From contig JACCLO010000008.1 of assembly GCA_029448655.1 (NCBI GenBank), forward strand, positions 620,001-684,000: 64,000 bases of DNA. Direction: 5' to 3'. Below the pieces are notes generated by a model, which was not told the DNA's origin, searched no databases, and saw nothing but the letters and a program-made list of their open reading frames with translations. This DNA comes from Wolfiporia cocos (lineage: Eukaryota; Basidiomycota; Agaricomycetes; Polyporales; Phaeolaceae). Positions 33,218 to 45,010 of this stretch are shown one piece after another. Each line of letters starts with the position of its first letter. The stretch's first letter is position 1. Made by a program: the position numbers and the translations under genes.

Positions 33218-34317
33218 AGGCCCACATCAAAGGCATTTGGCGTGAACATCACTCTGCTCCCAACGATCAATCCGCCGGATTACGAAGGCTATGCGCGTGC
33301 TGCACTCGAGGAGGGGGTCAAGATCTTCGAGACTGCGGGAATAACCGTGGGTGGTGCACTCGTTTGAAGAAAAGATAGAAGCTGACTTGACGTGCGATGC
33401 ATCCATCTGCTATACACTGAAAACAGCTCATCTGTTGTCCTTCCCTTCAAAGAGCATGGGTGCATCACGATATACAAGTGCGCGAACATACGGCATGCGA
33501 AGGTATTACTTCGACTGCAGCTTAGATCCCAGACTGTACTTGACTCAATGAACCAGGCTGCGGCGGAACTTGGGGTACACGTTTTGAGCATCGACGGCTT
33601 CGAGTGTACGTGCTGTCCAAAGCTCTGCAACGACTTCAGAATAAACAACTGTTCAGGAGCTGGACATGGTGGAGAGGAGGATACTGGCGGACTGGTACTG
33701 GTACGTCGGCTCGGAATATGGAGTGATATCTGCCTCCTAATCAGCTGCCAGTTAGCTGGCGAGGGCCGCACAAGAGCTCGATATTCCATATTTCGCGTCG
33801 GGAGGGATCGCGTCGGGGCATGGACTGGCTGCTGTGTTGGCCTTGGGGATAATCTTGATAGATTGTGTCTCATCCTCGACGATCAGGGTGCGAATATGGG
33901 TGAGCATCCGACTTGTCTCTTGCTTCACCCAACAGTTCATCCAGCGATAGGCACAAGATCAAGATTCCTATGCACCGTAGAGAGATGATCACATCACCCT
34001 TCCCCTGAACATTGGCCGTGCACATCTTCCGCACGCTGCGCAACACCACACGCGTCTACCGCAACACCGTCTCCGAGCAGGTCATCGCGCTCGAGTGCCG
34101 CCCCAGCGGTGCGCGCTTTGACGAACTTCGCGATCTCGTGTCGGGCCAACGCGGCCGGCGTGTGTTCGAGACGGGGGACCCCGACTACGGCATCTGGAGT
34201 GCTGGCGTGGCGCTGGGACTCATCAAGGACTGCCCAACGTGCGAAGAGCTGCTGAGAAGAATGGAGCTCGAGGCGGACGAGGCGATTAAGGGGATAGCGG
34301 AGCTCGTGCAGGGTTGA
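33218..34317 (+). pseudogene. nitronate monooxygenase pseudogene
   Basis: Clear class I nitronate monooxygenase (2-nitropropane dioxygenase) fragments in order: FGVNITLLPTINPPDYEGYA (33236 on), PFKEHGCITIYKC, LGVHVLSIDGFE, AGHGGEEDTGGLVL, IPYFASGGIASGHGLAA, and the C-terminal half ending WSAGVALGLIKDCPTCEELL. The enzyme oxidises nitronates with FMN and O2. The paralogue at 63096-64000 exposes the damage. C-to-A at the exon junction near 33657 makes TGA. A splice donor is lost near 33849 with about 18 bp deleted. Another donor is G-to-A at 33985. About 78 bp, including the start of the last exon, is missing near 34003. A 6-bp insertion lies near 33958. The N-terminal quarter is absent. Confidence 0.88.
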
Positions 34318-36003
34318 CCTACACTGAAAGTCCGAGACGATTGAGCTATGTACTAGTAGTCTTCGGTTTCTTGGTAATGTTATGACACACGCTACTAACT
34401 AGCACTCAACCGGGGGAAGGTGGGTCGCTCAAAGGCGCCTTCCTGATCCGGGACTACTAGCCAGAGATGGCCAAGACAAGTCTGAGGTTTACGCTCAAGA
34501 CTGTCTGGCTTATATATTACTAATAGTTGTACATGTTTGGTACGGGTGGCTGCAGGGCCGTCTACATACTGGTATATGACTGGCTATGAGGCTTGGGGCC
34601 GGATAAATAGTCTGAATACGATTATGACAACGATTTGCGTAATATATGAGGTCTTTGGGGTGGATTGATGGGCGAATCCTTGGATGACGCGGGACGGGCG
34701 GCCCGAGGCACGTGCAGCCTGGTGCGCGCCTCTCCTAGCGGCTGTCAGCATCTAATGAGCCGCATGCCACGCGCTCAGGGAAGCGCCCTATCGTGCCTGG
34801 GGAAGCGCCCTGCCACTGCCGCAGCACACGATGAGCACGGATCCCGCGTCAACGGCAATCATTTCACGCGAATTTTTTTGCTTTCTATAGTTCTCATACG
34901 TTATAGATTCAATTGTAGAAATTAAATTTGAATAGAACTGATATTTGGGATGGATGGGTGGCCGGTTTGTGGATGACGCATGCCCTGGAGCACGTGCACT
35001 GCTTGGCGCCTGCACCCTCCAGTGGCTGTTGGTGCCTAGTGATCGGCGCAGATGGCACACGTCTATCTTATCGGCTCAAGATGGCTCAGCAAACCTTCGT
35101 ATGCTGAGTGTTCTCTTGCTCACCTTAGCTTTCCGATGGCTCTAGTGATAAAATCCAAGCTGTCATTGAATCTGGTGTCCTCTGACACCAGCTATCTCTT
35201 CAGGTGCGTTTTCTAACTCAGCTTACCATATCTTATCTAACGGGCGCTCCGTCCGATCTCCCATCCATCCCTCGACCTCAGTACAAACACCAGCACTCCT
35301 AGTACGCCCAACTGGCATGCTCTCTACGTGTCTTTGAAGACAGCGATTATTACCTACCACAGTCCTATGTCGACCGCAAGTTCAAGTTCAAGTGTGTATT
35401 TTAATTCAGCTTACCATATCTTATCTAACGGGCACTCTGCTCAATCTCCGATGCATCCCTCAACCTCAGTACAAACACCAGCACTCCTAGTGAATCTAGG
35501 CTACCTCTCTGATGGCTCCGATGATAAAATCCAAGCTGCCATTGAATTCGCTATCTGTCTAAGATGAGTTTGTCTCTTTCGCTGTACTGATTGTTCTCTA
35601 CGTTCCTGACTTCTCGCCGATCATGATCAATTGATCTCTTGCACTTCGTTTCTTTTCGGAGTGCCAGGTCTTTGATCTCCATTATCCATCACGTGCTGTA
35701 ATAATACGTTGTGTGAAGTGCTCGTCTTCCCTAAGCCTGAGCGTGCGCACTGCTTCTGAGGGCTTTCTCTGTCCCTGCTTTCCTTCTAAATACTACTTGC
35801 TGTATATATCTCCATGAGCAATCGCAGGGGGCTCTCTTGTAAGGCTACGGTGTCTTGTGGGCAAGGCATAGGCAAGTCCTCAGTGAGTAAGGTCATGAAC
35901 CAGCATGAACTATTCAAGGAGAGGAAAAGAGTTAGAGAGCATTATGAGATGTGTCTTTCTGGTGTGTAATACATATTTCTTCTGTATTTCGCGATTTTAC
36001 GTC
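34318..36003. other. spacer with short direct repeats, no gene
   Basis: No recognisable coding. Two degenerate direct repeats are visible: about 34660-34760 versus 34943-35045 (both with GGATGACGC, GCACGTGCA and a GGCTGT block), and 35150-35310 versus 35395-35545 (shared CAGCTTACCATATCTTATCTAA and CAAACACCAGCACTCCTAG, quoted in part). The repeats suggest decayed tandem or LTR-derived sequence. Confidence 0.45.
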
Positions 36004-36546
36004 TGTTACAAATTTACCAGGTACACTCGTATAACCGTCTTGACACCTCACCATGTATGAGGACTTAGCGTTCAACCGCTATTCAGCGCGCTTTATTTCT
36101 AGGGACCTCTGCGCAACCAGAGACCTCGTTTCATGTACAACAGCCCTATGCCCACCTCCGTGTTCGCATCGCATTCTAGCTGATATTCTGTGTCTAACCA
36201 CAGTACTTCTACATTTCACCTCTTGTTGTGCTCAACCACATCAATTCCCCTTTGTCCCTTATATCGTTAGTACAACGGACTTAATAGGTAGCAGTACCAA
36301 GGACACTATGACCCCGATAAACGAATCGTAGTATATAAACCAGATGTAAATACCGGTCGAGTTCCTCAGCTCAACCTTGTTGAATTACAAGGGTCTTATA
36401 CTCGTTCTCAAGGGCTTGAGCAATTAAGCCTGCAGCTTGTATATCGATGCTCTGACTCTGAGGAGTCCGACAAGTAGTGCGCTACTTGATACGCTGAGTA
36501 ACTTGACTTAGTTATTTTGCATTGAACGGATATTCGATCCGTAACA
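36004..36546 (+). repeat. solo LTR, element 2 family, no clear target duplication
   Basis: Matches the element 2 LTR in plus-strand transcription orientation, from TGTTACAAATT to GATCCGTAACA. TATATAAA lies about 36332-36339, followed by AGCTCAACCTT, the priming 11-mer with one change. The flanks (ACGTC and GTCAT) do not form a 5-bp duplication, so the LTR may come from recombination between different copies, or flank decay. Confidence 0.85.
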
Positions 36547-36560
36547 GTCATCTAAGTACT

Positions 36561-36980
36561 AAAGGGCCGTGGATTGCGTGGGAACTGCCATGTGCTTTTC
36601 CACGTGTGCCACGTGCTGTCCGTCGTCCCATAGGGCTCGCGCCACCGACCCGGGAAGTTGGCCAGTGGATTCCCACGCCCAGCGCCTGCAAGGCGCGCAT
36701 GCCGGTTGCAAAGGTGTTACAAGCGAAGCGACGACGAGGCCGAGCGTCAGCGAAGTGGAGGAGTGGCTGAGCGGGCAGAGATAAACAACTCCTAAAGTAC
36801 AACATTGTGGCGAAGCCACAGGTAATTAAGCTAGTATAATAAAGGGACAGCTGTTGCATGGGAACTGCCATGTGCTTTTCCACGTGTGCCACGTGCTGTC
36901 CGTCGTCCCATAGACCTCGCACCACCGACCCAGGGAGTTGGCCACTGGATTCCCATGCCCGGCACCTGCAAGGCACGTGT
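36561..36980. repeat. tandem SINE-like repeat, two units
   Basis: Two ~140-bp units start at 36561 and 36841 (280-bp period) and share GGGAACTGCCATGTGCTTTT and CCACGTGCTGTCCGTCGTCC blocks. The second ends in TTGGCCACTGGA (A-box-like), CTGCAAG (a Cys-anticodon-like loop) and GTGTTCAAATCCC (B-box-like), suggesting a tRNA-derived head. Between them, 36718-36840 resembles 38353-38560 (shared ACAAGCGAAGCGACGACGA and TGGCTGAGCGGG). Confidence 0.5.
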
Positions 36981-37013
36981 TCAAATCCCTTTGACGAAAA
37001 CTCATATTTTGCG

Positions 37014-38210
37014 TAGTGTTGCGAGGTCCGGTCCAGTCCGGTCTTTTACCTTTGTGAAGCGGGACCGAGGACCAGGACCAGGACCGGACTGACTTCAGTA
37101 CCCCAGGACCGGACCAAGACTGATACAGAACCGGACCACGGTCCTGATTCAGTCCTAGGACTGGTCCGGACCGGTCCAGGACTGCAGACTGTGCAATATA
37201 ACGATAATATCAGAGAGTGCTCAAGACAATGCACCCAACAAGGATAACAATGTATCTACATACTTTACAAGGAATCCCAGTGAATAGAGTCGTCTGTAAT
37301 GCCCTCCTCATCATCCTCCTGAATCATCTCAGCTCCATCCTCCTGAATAAGGATGTAATCATCAAGCATATACTTGACCTCCTCAACAGCTTCCAAATTT
37401 GTGCATGAAAAGTCCACAATCCTATCAGCCCAATGGCTCTGCAAGCATTCGATCCACTCAAATACATTAGCCCCCAAGTGGGAGCGGCAGTCAGTGGAAA
37501 CCTCTTTGGCCCAAGAAAAGAGATGTTCGCATGCCACTGAGGATGCAGGTATGGGCAGAATATCCAATGCCATTCATTCAAGAGTAGGGTATATGTCATG
37601 ATGTTTCTGTAAGACTTATGATAAGTGTACAACATCAATATACTTGATGAACAATATGCCACACACCGAGCCTTGTCATTTTGCCCGACTTACTATATAC
37701 TCAGTGAGTCCCTTGCTATCCGAAAGCTTGCTCACAATCGCCAATCAGCCTGCAACCCACTCAGAATTGCTGCACCATTGCAGCGCTAGCAGCTGCAGAC
37801 CTCTAATTACAACATTCTCTGCCTTACGAGCCTTCAACTACTCTCACAGTCCAAACGGGGTATGTTATATCCAGCCAACATATAATTTGATGAAATAAAT
37901 CAGGGTAGAAGTTGAGAGCATGTCATATATGCAAACAGATGATCTGACAGATTCTTGAATAATATGTTGTATGTTACATTAGGCAAATAGCAGTATTGAA
38001 TAGCATGCCTAAGGCCAGCTTTGAGACCGGTCCTGGACCGGTTATGACCGGTCCTTACCGGTCCTCGCAAATTTCACTACGTGCAGGGACCAGGACCAGG
38101 ACCACAGTAGGACCGGGACCGGACCGGACCATTAATCGGTCCTATCCAGTCCTGGTCCCGGTCCTGTCCTTGGTCCTCAGCGGTCCCTAGGACAGGACCT
38201 CACAACACTA
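37014..38210. mobile_element. hAT element, GGACCGG family, with decayed transposase
   Basis: Inverted termini TAGTGTTGCGAGGTCC (left) and TAGTGTTGTGAGGTCC (right, reverse complement), with flanks ATTTTGCG and GTTTCGCG (6 of 8 matching). Both subterminal zones (37023-37185 and 38025-38205) are arrays of GGACC/GGTCC palindromic motifs. The inside retains a hAT transposase C-terminus on the minus strand, so this is an internally deleted derivative of an autonomous hAT. Confidence 0.88.
37265..37604 (-). pseudogene. hAT transposase C-terminal dimerisation domain remnant
   Basis: Minus-strand frame reading LQKHHDIYPTLE, a TGA stop, then MALDILPIPASSVACEHLFS and continuing to FEWIECLQSHWADRIVDF and an acidic tail ending at 37265. 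The IPASS...CE..FS signature is the hAT dimerisation domain (Dimer_Tnp_hAT). The stop occupies the position of the usual arginine (TLxRMALD), fitting CGA to TGA. Upstream catalytic domains are deleted. Confidence 0.88.
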
Positions 38211-38352
38211 GTTTCGCGCGCCCTCCCTGCGCTGTACCTTTGTAGCTGTTGTAACGTAGATGGCCTGTACTGTAGATACCCGCCAGAAAACTGCGATAAA
38301 TTAAGAGAATTCAGGGAGTTTTTTGAGGGATTACATTTGTGGACACAGGATT

Positions 38353-38560
38353 ACAAGCGAAGCGACGACGACACCGAGCATCAGCGAGGTGTCGGAAGTG
38401 GCTGAGCGGGTAGAGACAAAGAGGTAGGTGCAGCAGGGTGATCACACACCCTGCGGGTTGGGTGGACAACGTCTCCATCCAATATATTTTCTATTAGTTA
38501 TCATACTTAAGTGACAATTGACATTCGTGGCGAAGCCGCGGGTAATTAAACTCGTATGAT
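38353..38560 (+). repeat. dispersed repeat related to 36718-36840
   Basis: Shares ACAAGCGAAGCGACGACGA, GTGGCTGAGCGGG and the closing GTGGCGAAGCC...GGTAATTAA blocks with 36718-36840. The A-box-like TGGCTGAGCGGG is present, but no B box follows at tRNA distance, so a polymerase III origin is only a suggestion. Confidence 0.45.
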
Positions 38561-38973
38561 CTGATGGGAAGCTTGCGACGCTGATAGTGCTGGTGTCCCG
38601 CGACGACATCGCGTTTGCAGCCGCTCTGTTGTTCACAGTCGAATATTCATGTATGCGACGCTATAACTGCTGCGGACTTGTTGTCCATCATGTCGTCACT
38701 GTGCTCAATTTGGATCCCTAGACGTATTGGCGGCCTGTTCGGTTCGGTGTACTAACCCCCCTTCGTCTTGTCGCAGATACGCTGTTCTGTGAGTAGATTG
38801 AGCGAGCTCCAAATTTTTGATGCATGATGTCCTATATCTTATTATCTCAAACGGCAGTCAACATCCCGTGCTGGCAGTCTTGCGCTCAAATATCCCACTA
38901 GCAAAATTTACTCGCAGTACCTTCGCATGGGTAAGCATCAAGCAAACACAAAGTTGACGGCAAGTGAGTCAAA
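38555..38973 (+). repeat. inverted duplicate of 46821-47215
   Basis: Over ~400 bp this is the reverse complement of 46821-47215, with small indels (for example GATCTGATGGGAAGCTTGCGAC matching in reverse near 47190-47212). The pair brackets about 8 kb containing the 117-aa ORF copy and the oxidoreductase gene. No coding signal. Confidence 0.85.
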
Positions 38974-39734
38974 AAAAGTTCCCCCGGCCAAGCCAAATCG
39001 ACTTCTACATGACAAATATATCAATCGTCCTCGCCTCCTATGGTTTCTGGGCTTAGTGGACTAGGCCTGGTGTGAGCTTTTGGATGCGACTCCTGTCTGT
39101 GTTCGCCAACTCGGTATTTCTGAGCACATTCACATATGCTTACATCGATGTTCTAGAAACGGTGGTAACTACGAAGACTGACAGCGATGCTAAGGCTAGT
39201 CTCGGTCGCAACGCGACGCGACGCGACTATTTGAGTCACGTGGCCGCGTCACGACTTCAGGCAAGGATTGGAGCTTCAGCTGTATGATGTCTACAATCGC
39301 ACGAGAAGGGTATGCGACATGTACATTACAGTTCTGATTCTTTATTCTTGAATGGTATGCAACAGCACGTATTGCTCCAGGACGTCTTCAGCATGCGATC
39401 ATGCAGCCAAAGTCTCTAAGAGGCGTCATGATAATGGCCGCTAGCTTCCCCGCATGTACCGAGTCGACAGACTCATCATTCGTCTTTTATCCACACTCTC
39501 CACGTGAAGGGGAGAATACGATACTGATTAATGTCACACGACACCAAGAGGTTGGTACGCTTGACGCAGGCTGTATTATAATACGCGTCCGAGTCGGTCC
39601 AAAACCGAAGGTACGTGCCAGGCCTACATATAAGACCTCCACCTCCACTCACGATATCCAGAATCCCTTGCTCTGTTACCTCCATCATCTCAACCGCCTA
39701 ACGCACCCTACAACACACCCACACCATCCATAAC
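38974..39734. promoter_or_regulatory. spacer upstream of the 117-aa ORF copy 2
   Basis: No recognisable gene. The last 100 bp (39630-39735) are pyrimidine-rich with CTCCACCTCCACTC and end CCATCCATAACC directly before the ATG at 39736, a leader typical of fungal transcripts, which mildly supports that ORF being expressed. Confidence 0.35.
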
Positions 39735-41356
39735 CATGCATTTCTTCACTTCATCCTCTACCAAGGTGTCCACGAAGGCCGTCGGTCAGCGTCTCGGACA
39801 AAAGAAGTACGCTGCGCCGATCCCGGCTCCGTCTCCAAATGTGGCCGCCGTCAGCCTTAGCCTCGGTATCCCACTCCTGCCTCTCGATGTCGCCCAGCAG
39901 CGTCGGGACATCAGTCACCGGGGAATCGACGATCTGATATACAAGGCGAATGACAAGATCTCGCTTCCGATCGTCGAGGAGGGCGAGGTCGGGTGGCGTC
40001 AATGTGGTGGCTTCACCAGAGGGTGCACGTTGATTCCGCTCGCGATCGCACAGGCTGACAAGGACGTCGCGCGCCGGATGTTTATGTGAAGCGTGGCGAG
40101 TCGATGGGTGCATTTTGTGCCCTTCGATGAGAAGCAGAAGCTTGGACGTCGAGGGGACTTGAGGACCGAATGTTGACGAGTTTCTAGGCCTCGTTGACAT
40201 CTAGGTAACACCTTGGGAGTGAACCTCTACAATCCTCGCACTAGAGGCACGTCGCCGACATCTATCGTCGTCGTGCTCCAGTATACCCCTTTCTCTTCCG
40301 CATATCCTTGGTCCTGTCATCTCTGTTGTTTAGCAATGCGCTGACCGTACCATCACCACTGAGCAGGTAGGCCGACCATGCTACATCAAGACGATGGTGC
40401 GCTGCGCAGCTGAAGACTGAAGACCAATGGAACCAATGAGGTATGGCTGACGGCATGTGCAATGTGCAGGCGGAGGAAGTCATGACCCCGATGAGGCTGG
40501 TACTGTGTATCATGTCCGCAGCCATTCACGATGCAATATCTCTCTAGTCCTAGCACTGACCCATCTTTGCTCCTTGAGTAGACTTCATAGTATATTAAAC
40601 GCAGACTGAACAGTGGAAGTTGACGAAGTCGAAGCACGGAAAGCGGGGTATTGGATGACGTCGGCGAGGTCGAGGGAGGGCCTGATCACCCCGACGAACT
40701 TGGCTTCCCCGACGGAGGTATTAGAAGATCATATCTCTCTGCCATTGCAGCACCAGTACTGACTGACGGTGTAAGACTTAGACAAGTCTCTCTGAGGTCT
40801 GCGACAGGTAACACTTCGTATCCCCCGGAACGTCTCCCACTTCTCCCATTCCTGCCACCCAACGCAACATTACTGTTCGATGTCAGTCAACCGGAGCGGC
40901 GGACCTGGAGGAGAGGACCAAGGGCGAGGCGTGGAGGGCGGCGAGAACTGGCCACTCTCGCTACTCGAAGCGTCTTACCCGCGGTTTCTTGCAGCGGTCC
41001 ACGGCGATAATCACGGTACGTCTGTAGTGTTGTCCTTTGCAGCCGCCTATCGCTGACCTTCGCGTAACAAACAGTCCGGCGATCACTTTCATAATTGTTG
41101 CATCTTTCAGTACGCTGACAGTCGCCGGGTATGAACATCACTCATCGATGACTGTCTTGCTATAATGCTCACTATCCTCTACGGGTCAGTAGAGGAGGAG
41201 CAGAAGGTAGAGTGTGGTGCCGACTGGTACCGGCTTATATGGATCTGCCAGTATTCTCGTCCAACTTGGTGCGTTTCTTCATAATTGGACCTCTTTCTGT
41301 CGACCTGATCCGAGACTCTTCGCCGACTCAGATGTATCGCTGAGATGAAAGCTGCT
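39735..41356 (+). repeat. segmental duplication, copy 2 (partner 1-2003)
   Basis: Direct-orientation match to 1-2003 with scattered substitutions and indels, lacking the internal extra unit of that copy. Right edge near 41356, where ATCGCTGAGATGAAAGCTG is the last clear shared block. Confidence 0.75.
39736..40089 (+). CDS. hypothetical 117-aa protein, copy 2
   Basis: Same length and frame as the ORF at 2-355, with about 8 residue differences (for example L3F, L6S, A11V, T15A). The ATG follows a CT-rich leader ending CATAACC. No known domain is recognised; the central stretch (DVAQQRRDISHRGIDDL) is identical in both copies. The excess of silent over replacement differences supports coding. 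Whether the reading continues through an intron downstream is not clear. Confidence 0.42.
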   Translation: MHFFTSSSTKVSTKAVGQRLGQKKYAAPIPAPSPNVAAVSLSLGIPLLPLDVAQQRRDISHRGIDDLIYKANDKISLPIVEEGEVGWRQCGGFTRGCTLIPLAIAQADKDVARRMFM

Positions 41357-43050
41357 TGATGCGTGGATGTCAGGGCGATGTAAAATGCTGGGATATAAAC
41401 CGATCGAATTATCGATTGTGCTGTACTTTGCAAGACAGGTTTCGATTATCTCACAAGATCGGTCAGCTGGCGTCAATTAGTCAATTCGAAACATGGTTAC
41501 GAGAAACAGTGATTGTTCTCCAAACATGGCAGGAACCAGTCAATACATTCAGAGACTGGACGTCTGACCGGTGAGGCCTTACACAGCGCTCGGGCATGCA
41601 TACCAATCGCAATACGGAGCACGCGATGGGACCCCTTACTTATCAATCACCTGTTGGTATCCATGTTAAACAACAAGAGATAAATAGCGCCGCGCGATGG
41701 AGGCTCGTCGGATATAAATCTGGCACATGGCTTCATGCATGAATGAAAGCGGTGCTGATCACCGCAGCATCACTGGCCACCGAAGCCGTCTATACGAAGG
41801 CAATGACATGTTCACTGAAATCTTCTGTAGTAGTCCATCTGGACCAAGCAACATCACCGTGCAAAATCACACAATTTGGGAACCTCCCGCTGTCCAGCAT
41901 TGCTGGAGGTCGCACTGTATGCGCACCTGCTCAGCTGTCACGTTTATAGTCATGACACCTACATGCAACCAGTCTGTGGTTTAAGACGATATGCATCAAT
42001 TCAGATCTTCAGACAGAGTGGCATCTATGGTGTGGTTGTGGCCCACCGAGGTGCATTTGTCAGCAGAAAGCCTCGACATCATCTGGTGTCTGTGGGTGGC
42101 CTTTACACTGCGGTGGGACAGATGGCACCCGCGGCGTGGGGTAGAGATACAGGGTTGCTCCGTGCTGTTTCCTCAGAACGGTGCGGATACTCGCAATCAT
42201 TGCACACTAGCTCGGTCTGCTCGCTAGGCGATGGAGGAACGTCCCAGACACATCCTCGACACTTTTGGTGCGCACTGCTTTGTCAGACAGTCCAAGGAAC
42301 GACCATCTTTTTTTCTTCGAGAGGCCAATCAACATCGCTGCTTAGCCAACTGGCATCCGGCCAAGCCTCGGGAATTGTAGAGTTACATTCCAGGAGCGGA
42401 TGAAGCTGTTCACGTTGGAGAACTAGCCAGTTGAGTTTGCATTGAGTCTGTGGTAGGTTCAGGGGCAGGGAGAGTGTCGCTACTGGCCATCAATCACGAG
42501 GCAACACTAGCAGTACATAGCCGCAAACGGTCAATTGTCCATTCCATGAGCGCGCCAGTGCGCGCCATCGGCGTCAATACGCGCGCCTAACAAGCTTAAG
42601 GAATCGGACAGCGCAACCGCACATAGTACCTGTAGGCATGAGCATTATCGAGAGACTGCACCCTCGCTGAGGCTGCCATTACGCAGCGCCTGGGAACCTG
42701 GGATCATAAGTCAGCGTCCGAGCTGCCTGCATTAGTGACCTAGAGCTGACTTCGCACTTGCCCGGGTCCCGCGATGTGCGGGGAATGCTCGGGCTGGGTA
42801 ATATTTAAGTCCGCTGCGAATCGCAGGCCTCAGACACGGGCGTCTATCAAGAACGACGTCACCCGCAATCGAGCGGGCTGAGTAAGGCGCACAACCCCGC
42901 CATCCACAGCCGTCCAACTCGCACAAGAACGGGAGAAGAATATATCAGAAAAGTATGATTCATAAAACGCATAAAAGGCTCCTCGACCGCCGCTATGCGT
43001 CGCATCCATCACCTACCATCCCGAAAACTTGATTCACTAGCACTGCAGCA
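41357..43050. promoter_or_regulatory. spacer and promoter region of the oxidoreductase gene
   Basis: Longest ORF 41876-42403 shows no protein-like features. Close to the gene, CATAAAACGCATAAAAGG (42961-42978) is a TATA-like candidate about 75-90 bp upstream of the ATG at 43051. Nothing else is recognised. Confidence 0.4.
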
Positions 43051-44940
43051 ATGGCCCCAGTGAAGAACGGTCGTCTTGTCTTCAGCGAGATCCCCACGGG
43101 TGCGTGGGCTTGCCAGAGTGTGCGGACGTGTGACCGACGCGTGCGCAGGGCTGCCCGAGCCGGGAAAGACGACAGTGTACGATGAGTCGCAGACGATCGA
43201 CCTCGAGAGCGTCCCGCTCAGCGGCGGCATCCTCGTCAAGACCCTTGTGCTTTCCATCGACCCGTACCTCCGTGGCCGCATGCGCGACGCGAACATCGAG
43301 AGCTACGCGGTGCGTCTCGCGCTCATCGGCAGGACCCCTGCTGACACCGCGCTTTTGTAGCCCCCTTTCATCATTGGCGAGCCGTGGGTCGCGCCGACAT
43401 CATATTCTAAAGTGTGCTTACGGACGTCTGACGTTCAGGTTGGACAACTATGGCGTCGGCCTCGTCCTCCGCTCGGAGCACGCCTCTTTTAAGGCGGGCG
43501 ACCACGTCTACGGCACGCACCGTACGTCATCTTCTCAACAGCCTTCTTCCCGCTAACCCTCTCCCCCCTCCTTTCGTATTCTTTTACGAATCCCAACCTT
43601 CGCCCATCGACGCCGCGATCGACATCCGACTTCCAATTCGGCGGCAATCCCGCGCGCCCGATCGCCAAACCCAAACGGGGCGTCACCATTCCATTCCGTT
43701 CCTGCGCCACTCACTCGGCCCGGCACGTGTCGCACATATGCACGCCCTGGAACTGGGATTGTCTTGCGCGCGCCGCTGCGCCTCGCACACGCACCACGCG
43801 GTCGACGCGCGCAGCCTTCCAGCGATACTTCGTCGCGCCGCCCGCGGACGCGGAGAAGCTCACCGTGCTCAAGAACGAGGAGGGCCTCCCGTGGAGCGTG
43901 TACGTCGGCGTGTGCGGCATGCCCGGTGCGTGCCTCTTCTGCTTCCCGTCACTGGCCTCGTCCGTGTCTCCTGACCCGCCCCGCCCCGCCCCGTACACAG
44001 GCCAGACAGCTCACCACGCCTGGCGCGAATACTCGCAGGCTAAGCCCGTACGTTCACCTTCTTCCCCTCCGCGCCCACTACGCGCCGCTGACGACGTACG
44101 CAGGGCGAGACTGTCTTCGTCACCACAGGCGCAGGCCCCGTCGGCGCGTAAGTACCCACCCACCCTCTTGCACGTCTCGCGCCCCTCACCCCATCCCGTC
44201 CTGCCCTCGTCTTCTATCTCCCGTATCCCCCCACCCCTCTCCTCCATTCCCCGCCCTCGTTCCCGCCCCAACAAATGCTGACCCCGCGCAGGACGGTCAT
44301 CCAGATCGCGAAGCAGCAAGGCCTGAAGGTGATCGCGTCCGCGGGGAGCGAGGAGAAGGTCGCGTTCATCAAGAGCCTCGGCGCGGACGTCGCGTTCAAC
44401 TACAAGACGGAGCGCACGCGGGACGTGCTCGCGCGCGCGGGACCGATCGACATGTGCGTGCGGGCTGCTCACACGCGCGTGCTCGTGACTGGGGCTGATG
44501 CATGCGCGGCAGATTCTGGGACAACGTCGGCGGGGAGACGCTCGAGGCCGCGATCGACGCGGCGTCGGTGGGCGCGCGGTTCATCGTGCGTCTCTCCTTT
44601 CGTGATACCGCCGAGCGCTGACATGGACTTGTAATTTACCCCCGTCGTCCCGTAGGAATGCGGCGCGATCAGCGCGTACAACGGCGAGGAGCCGTACTAC
44701 GTGAAGAACCTGATGCTCATCGTGGGCAAGCAGCTAAAGATCAGCGGCTTCATCGTCATGTGGCTGCACAAGAAGCACCTCGCACACTTCTATGAGACGT
44801 TCCCCCGGCTGGTGAAGGAGGGGAAGATCAAGTACACCGAGGACGCCACGCGCGGGCTCGAGCGCGCGGGCCACGCGATCGTGGACGTGCAGACAGGGAG
44901 GAATACGGGGAAGAGCGTCGTCATTGTGTCGGAGGAGTGA
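43051..44940 (+). CDS. NADP-dependent MDR oxidoreductase (leukotriene B4 12-hydroxydehydrogenase/alkenal reductase type), 10 exons
   Basis: Exons by GT-AG rules: 43051-43099, 43149-43309, 43361-43383, 43439-43521, 43815-43925, 44001-44047, 44104-44147, 44292-44453, 44513-44585, 44656-44940, giving 345 aa, normal for the family. It lacks the zinc ligands of alcohol dehydrogenases. Visible motifs: SIDPYLRGRMRD, PFIIGEP, DNYGVGLVLRSEH, the Rossmann glycine motif TGAGPVG, VIASAGSEEKV, IFWDNVGGETLEAA and KYTEDATRGLERAG near the C-terminus. Members reduce the C=C bond of alpha,beta-unsaturated aldehydes and ketones with NADPH in the cytosol, commonly in detoxification. Introns are 49-77 nt except intron 4 (293 nt) and intron 7 (144 nt). 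All splice phases agree and no lesion is seen. The exact substrate cannot be told. Confidence 0.93.
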
Positions 44941-44948
44941 GTGGCGCG

Positions 44949-44949
44949 T

Positions 44950-45008
<59 letters not shown>

Positions 45009-45010
45009 GG
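44949..45010 (+). repeat. (TTG)n microsatellite just after the oxidoreductase stop codon
   Basis: About 20 uninterrupted TTG/GTT units starting 9 bp after the stop codon, so within the likely 3' untranslated region. The strand opposite would read poly-Gln, but nothing supports a gene there. Confidence 0.95.

Noticed and set aside
36004..36546. GTC repeats either side as a target duplication of the solo LTR
   Set aside because: Only 3 bp match and they are offset (ACGTC versus GTCAT), unlike the 5-bp duplications of the other LTRs.
41876..42403. 175-codon plus-strand ORF
   Set aside because: No protein-like composition, motif, start context or paralogue; likely chance in spacer.
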